DNA of 10,000 nucleotides from NCBI GenBank assembly GCA_020217035.1, contig JAIWOG010000285.1:1-10000 (forward strand), written 5' to 3'. Shown here piece by piece: positions 6,373 to 10,000 of this stretch (position 1 is its first letter; each line of letters begins with the position of its first letter). Under the pieces are notes generated by a model, which searched no databases, was not told where the DNA came from, and was given only the letters and a program-made list of their open reading frames with translations. The position numbers and the translations under genes are program-made. The DNA is from Magnetospirillum sp. (GTDB taxonomy: Bacteria; Pseudomonadota; Alphaproteobacteria; Rhodospirillales; Magnetospirillaceae).

Positions 6373-6588
6373 TTAATTGTTCAGGATCGACCGGATCATC
6401 CCCAGCATGCGCTGGGCGGCGTGGGTGCATTCGCCACGCGCCGGACAGCCGCCGGACATGGCGCATTGCATCATTCCGCTGGCGATGGCGTGTCCGCAAG
6501 CCCATTCGCCGCGATCCACATGCGCCGCCGCCCGCTCGACCCGTGGCGGGTAGCATTGGCTGGCATTGCTGGGCGTGGCGGAAATCAT
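6373..6588 (-). CDS. Small cysteine-rich protein, possible metal binder
   Basis: A 71-residue open frame from ATG 6588 to TAA 6373. I do not recognise the family. The protein has Cys at 12, 31, 42, 48 and 54 and His at 23, 33 and 56, with an evenly spaced core C-x5-C-x5-C-T-H (42-56) and WACGH at 29-33. That density of thiols and histidines suggests binding of zinc, iron or an iron-sulfur cluster, or redox chemistry. There is no clear signal peptide or membrane segment, and the tail MLGMIRSILNN is amphipathic. No good Shine-Dalgarno site precedes ATG 6588. A promoter-like TTAGCA-N17-CATAAC lies just upstream (6606-6634). It stands alone, convergent with the regulator and divergent from the lipoprotein operon. 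The cysteine pattern is the main reason to think it real; a chance frame in GC-rich DNA is possible. Confidence 0.55.
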   Translation of the reverse strand: MISATPSNASQCYPPRVERAAAHVDRGEWACGHAIASGMMQCAMSGGCPARGECTHAAQRMLGMIRSILNN

Positions 6589-6605
6589 GGTCCGGACACC
6601 ATCTC

Positions 6606-6634
6606 GTTATGGAACAATTCCACATTGATGCTAA
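6606..6634 (-). promoter_or_regulatory. Possible promoter of the small cysteine-rich gene
   Basis: On the minus strand TTAGCA (complement of 6629-6634) and CATAAC (complement of 6606-6611) are separated by 17 bases, placing a start about 10-15 bases before ATG 6588. Weak match to the sigma70 consensus. Confidence 0.3.
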
Positions 6635-6712
6635 CGCATTCCCCCCCGCGAAGGCAGTGATGGCCTGTACCAAGATGTGACGGCATATGGCGGCGCGGAC
6701 ACTTAACGGTGG

Positions 6713-6740
6713 TTGCCTGAATTCCACCAATCGTTATGAT
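6713..6740 (+). promoter_or_regulatory. Promoter of the lipoprotein/M48 operon
   Basis: TTGCCT (6713-6718) and TATGAT (6735-6740) are 16 bases apart, giving a start near 6747 and a leader of about 18 nt. An inverted repeat GGTGG (6708-6712) / CCACC (6724-6728) flanks and abuts the -35 element and could be an operator. The rest of 6589-6764 shows no other clear element. Confidence 0.5.
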
Positions 6741-6764
6741 TGACCGACACATCTGGGGGGATAC

Positions 6765-7472
6765 ATGACCAAGCCGTTTCGTCTTGCCCTGGCCGTCCTG
6801 CTGGCCTTGTCGGTCAACGCCTGCGCCACCCGCACGCTCAGCACCACCGACAAGCTGAGCCGCGAGGTGGCCCAGCCGAAAATCCTGCTGATGCCGGCCG
6901 ACATCGAGCTGTCGGAACTGACCGCTGGCGGCCTCACCGAACTGAACGCCGAATGGACCCTGACCGGTCAACGCAACCTGAAGACGGCGCTGAACGACCA
7001 TCTGGCCAAGCTGAACGCCCGCTTCAGCGAATACCAGACACTGGCCCAGGACGACCCGCGCCACGACACCTTCCTGCAATTGCAGAAACTGCACGGGGTG
7101 ACCGGTGTCAACATCCGCACCTACGCCTTCCCCCCCGCCCCCGGCCTGCCTGGCAAGGAGGGCAAGTTCAACTGGGCCCTGGGACCGGCGACCTCGATGC
7201 TGGCGGAAAGCACCGACGCCCAATACGCCTTGTTCGTGTGGCTGCGCGACAGCTATACGTCCTCGGGGCGACGCGCCATGCAGATCGCCGCCTCGCTGCT
7301 GTTCGGGGTCCAACTGCAAGGCGGGCAACAAATCGGCTACGCCTCGCTGGTGGATCTGAAGACCGGCGAAATCGTCTGGTTCAACCTTCTGGCCCGCGAA
7401 TCGGGCGACCTGCGCGATCTGGCCTCGGCGCGGGAAAGCGTCGACACCTTGTTGACCGGGTTGCCGAAATGA
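6765..7472 (+). CDS. Lipoprotein of unknown function, first gene of the M48 operon
   Basis: A 235-residue protein with a lipoprotein signal peptide: MTKPFR, a hydrophobic stretch 7-17 and lipobox VNAC with Cys20, so it is probably anchored to a membrane facing the periplasm (residue 21 is Ala, not Asp, which fits outer-membrane sorting by the enterobacterial rule). I do not recognise the family. The C-terminal half, with YALFVWLRD (about 154-162) and a strand reading ASLVDLKTGEIVWFN, faintly recalls the fold of CsgG/GNA1162-type lipoproteins; this is a weak guess. The start ATG 6765 follows the G-rich site TGGGGGGAT. The stop overlaps the next start in an ATGA arrangement (7469-7472), indicating translational coupling with the M48 protease. 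A role in envelope assembly or as a partner of that protease is inferred from the operon only. Confidence 0.85.
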   Translation: MTKPFRLALAVLLALSVNACATRTLSTTDKLSREVAQPKILLMPADIELSELTAGGLTELNAEWTLTGQRNLKTALNDHLAKLNARFSEYQTLAQDDPRHDTFLQLQKLHGVTGVNIRTYAFPPAPGLPGKEGKFNWALGPATSMLAESTDAQYALFVWLRDSYTSSGRRAMQIAASLLFGVQLQGGQQIGYASLVDLKTGEIVWFNLLARESGDLRDLASARESVDTLLTGLPK

Positions 7473-8653
7473 TCGCCCGTCCGTTTCTGTCCCTGGTCGC
7501 CGCCGCCTTGCTGGCCGGTTGCGTCACCCACGAAACCGGATCGGCCACCGGCATCGCCACCGTCAGCCCCGGCTACAAGCCCGACGTCAAGACCGACGAA
7601 GCCGGCATCTGGCTGACCGCCGACAAGGCCGAGGCGGAACTGCTTGATTCCGCCAACCGGGTGCGCGACCCGGCCATCAACGCCTTGGTGTCGGACATGG
7701 TGTGCAAGCTGGCGGCGGAACATTGCGGCGACCTGCGCCCCTATGTGGTGCGGCTGCCGCATTTCAACGCCACCGCCTCGCCCAACGGCAGCATTTCCAT
7801 TTGGAGCGGCTTGCTGATCCGCGCCCGCACCGAATCGGAACTGGCCGCCGTCATCGGGCACGAGATCACCCATTACACCCGCCGTCATTCCCTGGCCCGA
7901 ATCCGCAACGCCCGCGATAACACCGACGTGGCGGCCATCTTCACCTTGCTGGGGGCCGCCGCCGGCATGCCGCAGGTCGTCCAGCTGACCAACGTCATCG
8001 CCGTTGGCAACATCCAGGCGTTTTCCCGCGACAACGAACGCGAATCCGACGCGGAAGGCTTCAACCGCCTGGTCAAGGCCGGCTACGAGCCCGCCGCCGC
8101 CGCCGATGTGTGGAAGCGCATTCTGGACCTCAGGAAGGCCAAGCGCGAATTCGAATACGAAAGCTATGAGGACCGCAGCGTGCGGCTGTTCGTCGCCAGC
8201 CACCCCCCCACCGAAGAGCGCGAGAAAAGCTTGCGCGAACTGGCGGAAAAGGCGGCCAAGCCGACCACGCCGCCGCCGGACCGCCTGCGCCAGGCCCTGG
8301 CCGGCGTGCGCCTGGACTTCCTGCTGGACGAGGTCAAGCTGGGCCAGTTCCGCGAAAGCAAGGCGCTGTTCGAGTTGCTGCTGAAGGACGACCCGCTGCC
8401 CGGTCAGATTCATTACGCCCTGGGCGAGTTGTACCGCAAGCGGGCCAAGGAAGACGACGAGTTGGTGGCGCTTTCGCATTTCCACCAAGCCTGCGAGGCC
8501 GTCGGCGCCCCGCCCGAGGCATTCCGCATGGTCGGAACCATGCGCTGGCGCCGGGGCGAGACCGAACAAGCCAAGGAATATTTCCGCCGCTATCTGAACG
8601 CCGCGCCCAATGCCGGCGACCGCGACCTGATCACCCATTACCTGGGAAGCTGA
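7469..8653 (+). CDS. Lipoprotein M48 zinc metalloprotease with TPR-like tail (BepA-like)
   Basis: A 394-residue peptidase of family M48. The signal peptide ends in lipobox LAGC with Cys18, so it is membrane-anchored in the periplasm. Zinc ligands are H131 and H135 in HEITH (131-135, catalytic E132) and the Glu of SRDNERESD (186-194, probably E190, with D194). SHPPTEER (244-251) matches the conserved His-Pro segment that in BepA supplies a histidine able to cap the active site. A C-terminal helical region (about 280-390), with ALFELLLKDDP, YALGELY and AKEYFRRYLNAAP, looks like TPR repeats. This layout, M48 followed by TPR, is that of BepA/YfgC, which degrades stalled LptD and BamA; LoiP is a lipoprotein M48 in E. 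coli. The start overlaps the preceding stop by four bases, and the next gene begins 2 bases after its stop. All catalytic residues are present. Substrates are unknown. Confidence 0.92.
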   Translation: MIARPFLSLVAAALLAGCVTHETGSATGIATVSPGYKPDVKTDEAGIWLTADKAEAELLDSANRVRDPAINALVSDMVCKLAAEHCGDLRPYVVRLPHFNATASPNGSISIWSGLLIRARTESELAAVIGHEITHYTRRHSLARIRNARDNTDVAAIFTLLGAAAGMPQVVQLTNVIAVGNIQAFSRDNERESDAEGFNRLVKAGYEPAAAADVWKRILDLRKAKREFEYESYEDRSVRLFVASHPPTEEREKSLRELAEKAAKPTTPPPDRLRQALAGVRLDFLLDEVKLGQFRESKALFELLLKDDPLPGQIHYALGELYRKRAKEDDELVALSHFHQACEAVGAPPEAFRMVGTMRWRRGETEQAKEYFRRYLNAAPNAGDRDLITHYLGS

Positions 8654-8655
8654 CC

Positions 8656-9270
8656 ATGACCCGCCGCCTTTTGCCCCTGTTGCTGTTGATCGCCCTGTCC
8701 GCCTGCGAATCCTGGCAGAAGATTTCGCCCGGCGCCGTCAAGCTTTCGGACAAGGCCGAGGTCGTCACCAGCCAAACCTGGAGCGGCCAAGGCGACCGCG
8801 ACGGCTTCGTCTGGACCCAGGACGGGCCGGGCATCGACACCTTCTTCTTCCATCTGGGGATCAAGGACGGCAAGACCCTGTTCGAATCCCAGGACGTGGA
8901 AAAGAACCACAATTTCATCCTGAAGCTGATGAACCGCCAACCGGACCAGATTTCCTTTCGCTTTTCCAAGACCATGACCGAATGGGAAATCGTCGAGTTC
9001 TTCACCACGTCGTGGGGCAAGCTGGCCGGCGACGTGCCGGTGAAGGTGGAAGCCATGGCGCCTTCCAGCCTGGACGGCCATCCCGGCATCCGCTTCCAAT
9101 ATTCCTACACCCCCAAGGATGAACTGCGCCGGCGCGGATTCGGTATCGCCGCCGTGGTGGACGACAAGCTGTATCTGGTTCACTATCTGGGCTCGGCGAT
9201 CTACCACTTCGACAAGAACAAGGCCGAAGCGGAAAAAGTGATCGCCTCGTTGAAGATCAAGAAAGGTTGA
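8656..9270 (+). CDS. Lipoprotein of unknown function within the M48 operon
   Basis: A 204-residue protein with a clear lipoprotein signal: MTRR, a leucine-rich core (5-14) and lipobox LSAC with Cys17, followed by Glu, so probably outer-membrane bound by the usual sorting rule. I do not recognise the family. The mature part is rich in beta-type strands and aromatic residues, for example DTFFFHLGI, GIRFQYSYTP and KLYLVHYLGSAIYHF, ending in a lysine-rich tail. It has no HExxH motif or other catalytic signature I can see. The start is ATG 8656, only 2 bases after the previous stop, with GGGAAGC (8644-8650) as ribosome binding site; the next start is 10 bases after its stop. The placement between two M48 proteases suggests an accessory or substrate-binding role, which is inference. 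Confidence 0.88.
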   Translation: MTRRLLPLLLLIALSACESWQKISPGAVKLSDKAEVVTSQTWSGQGDRDGFVWTQDGPGIDTFFFHLGIKDGKTLFESQDVEKNHNFILKLMNRQPDQISFRFSKTMTEWEIVEFFTTSWGKLAGDVPVKVEAMAPSSLDGHPGIRFQYSYTPKDELRRRGFGIAAVVDDKLYLVHYLGSAIYHFDKNKAEAEKVIASLKIKKG

Positions 9271-9280
9271 GACGAAGCCC

Positions 9281-10000
9281 ATGCATCGCCGTTCCCTGCT
9301 TGCCGGCCTGGCCGCCAGCGCGTTCGCCGCCCCCGCTTACGCCCAGTTCAACCTGGGCAACCTGATCCAGGGTGCCGCCAACGTGGTCAGCGCCTACACC
9401 TCGGGCGAGGCCGACGAAATCCAGATGGGTCAGACCTATTACAAGGATTATCTGGCCAAGTCGGGCGGCGCCTATCCCGACCGCAACGCCCAGGAAGCGC
9501 TCGGCAAGTTCGCCCAACCCATCCTGAAGGCCGCCGACCGCCAGAACCTGCCCTGGGAAGTCACCTTGGTGAAGTCCGACCAGGTCAACGCCTGGGCCCT
9601 GCCCGGCGGCAAGCTGGCCATCAATTCCGCCCTGGTGCGTCACTGCCGCACCCCGGACGAACTGGCCTCGGTCATCGCCCACGAGGTCGGCCACGCCGAC
9701 CTGGGACACGGCCTGTCGCAGGTTCGCAACCAATCCTTGCTGCAAGGGGCCGGCACCATCGGCAAGGAAGCGCTCAGCGCTTGGATGGGCGGCGCCGGCG
9801 CCATCGGCGCCCAGGTGCTGACCGCGCTGGAAGGCCCGCTTTACACCTTGATCCTGTCGGGCTATTCCCGCGACAACGAATTCGAAGCCGATTCCCACAT
9901 CCTGAAGATTTTCGAACGCACCGGCTACGATCCGGACAAGGCCGACGACTTCTTCCACACCCTGATCAAGCTGCACCCGGAATCGGACACCAGCACCACC
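9281..10000 (+). CDS. Second M48 zinc metalloprotease, probably Tat-exported (3' truncated by the window)
   Basis: Open from ATG 9281 to the last base, 240 codons without a stop; the C-terminus lies outside. The signal peptide begins MHRRSLLAGLAA, a twin-arginine-like start, and ends in AYA before Gln22, a signal peptidase I site, so the mature enzyme should be a soluble periplasmic protein, unlike the lipoprotein protease upstream. M48 motifs are HEVGH (134-138, catalytic E135) and SRDNEFEAD (196-204, third zinc ligand E200). WALPGGKLAIN (105-115) is the typical strand before the active site. A Gly/Ala-rich segment at 156-178 could be a hairpin near the membrane or a loop over the active site. 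It is 10 bases downstream of the previous stop and belongs to the same operon. It was identified by direct translation. Whether it also carries a TPR tail cannot be seen. Confidence 0.93.
   Translation, partial: MHRRSLLAGLAASAFAAPAYAQFNLGNLIQGAANVVSAYTSGEADEIQMGQTYYKDYLAKSGGAYPDRNAQEALGKFAQPILKAADRQNLPWEVTLVKSDQVNAWALPGGKLAINSALVRHCRTPDELASVIAHEVGHADLGHGLSQVRNQSLLQGAGTIGKEALSAWMGGAGAIGAQVLTALEGPLYTLILSGYSRDNEFEADSHILKIFERTGYDPDKADDFFHTLIKLHPESDTSTT

Noticed and set aside
6137..6730. 197-codon minus-strand frame through the tandem array
   Set aside because: Its C-terminus is only the 49-bp repeat read in shifting frames, and it overlaps the more convincing cysteine-rich frame.
7337..8638. 433-codon minus-strand frame opposite the M48 gene
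   Set aside because: Shadow of the HEITH protease; the product is Gly/Gln/Val-rich and without motifs.

Overview
The window looks like a high-GC alphaproteobacterial chromosome, most likely a Rhodospirillales member close to Magnetospirillum or Rhodospirillum. The reasons are a form II RuBisCO very close to the Rhodospirillum rubrum enzyme as I remember it, an adjacent Rhodobacter-type phosphoribulokinase, a PDC/dCache-type sensor kinase and generally GC-rich codon use. The genus is an inference, because no search could be run.

Layout, left to right. (1) Bases 1-2293 carry the end of a Calvin-cycle operon: cbbM (5' end outside the window), then phosphoribulokinase. A strong hairpin terminator follows at 2329-2363. 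(2) Bases 2372-3097 hold a sigma70-like promoter, about 150 nt of leader that folds into a long-range two-helix structure and can hide the ribosome binding site, and a DUF2087-domain gene. (3) Bases 3104-3360 lie between convergent genes and contain six consecutive hairpins. Their stems are unrelated in sequence but their loops are alike (TTGGGG or TGGGGTTCGGGGAC). The first is a convincing terminator. (4) Bases 3375-6109 hold a divergently transcribed two-component pair: a membrane histidine kinase on the minus strand and an OmpR-family regulator on the plus strand, with an intergenic region rich in repeats. (5) Bases 6077-6280 are a 49-bp tandem array, four copies plus a stub, whose first copy is the 3' end of the regulator gene. 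(6) Bases 6373-6588 encode a small cysteine-rich protein on the minus strand. (7) Bases 6765-10000 form a tightly packed plus-strand operon: lipoprotein, lipoprotein M48 metalloprotease with a helical TPR-like tail, lipoprotein, and a second, probably Tat-exported, M48 metalloprotease that runs off the window.

How the parts work together. CbbP makes ribulose-1,5-bisphosphate and CbbM carboxylates it. The kinase probably senses an extracytoplasmic ligand and phosphorylates the neighbouring regulator. The last operon probably serves envelope protein quality control or outer-membrane assembly, in the manner of BepA/LoiP. The least explained signals are the hairpin array, the structured leader of the DUF2087 gene and the tandem array grown from the regulator's 3' end.
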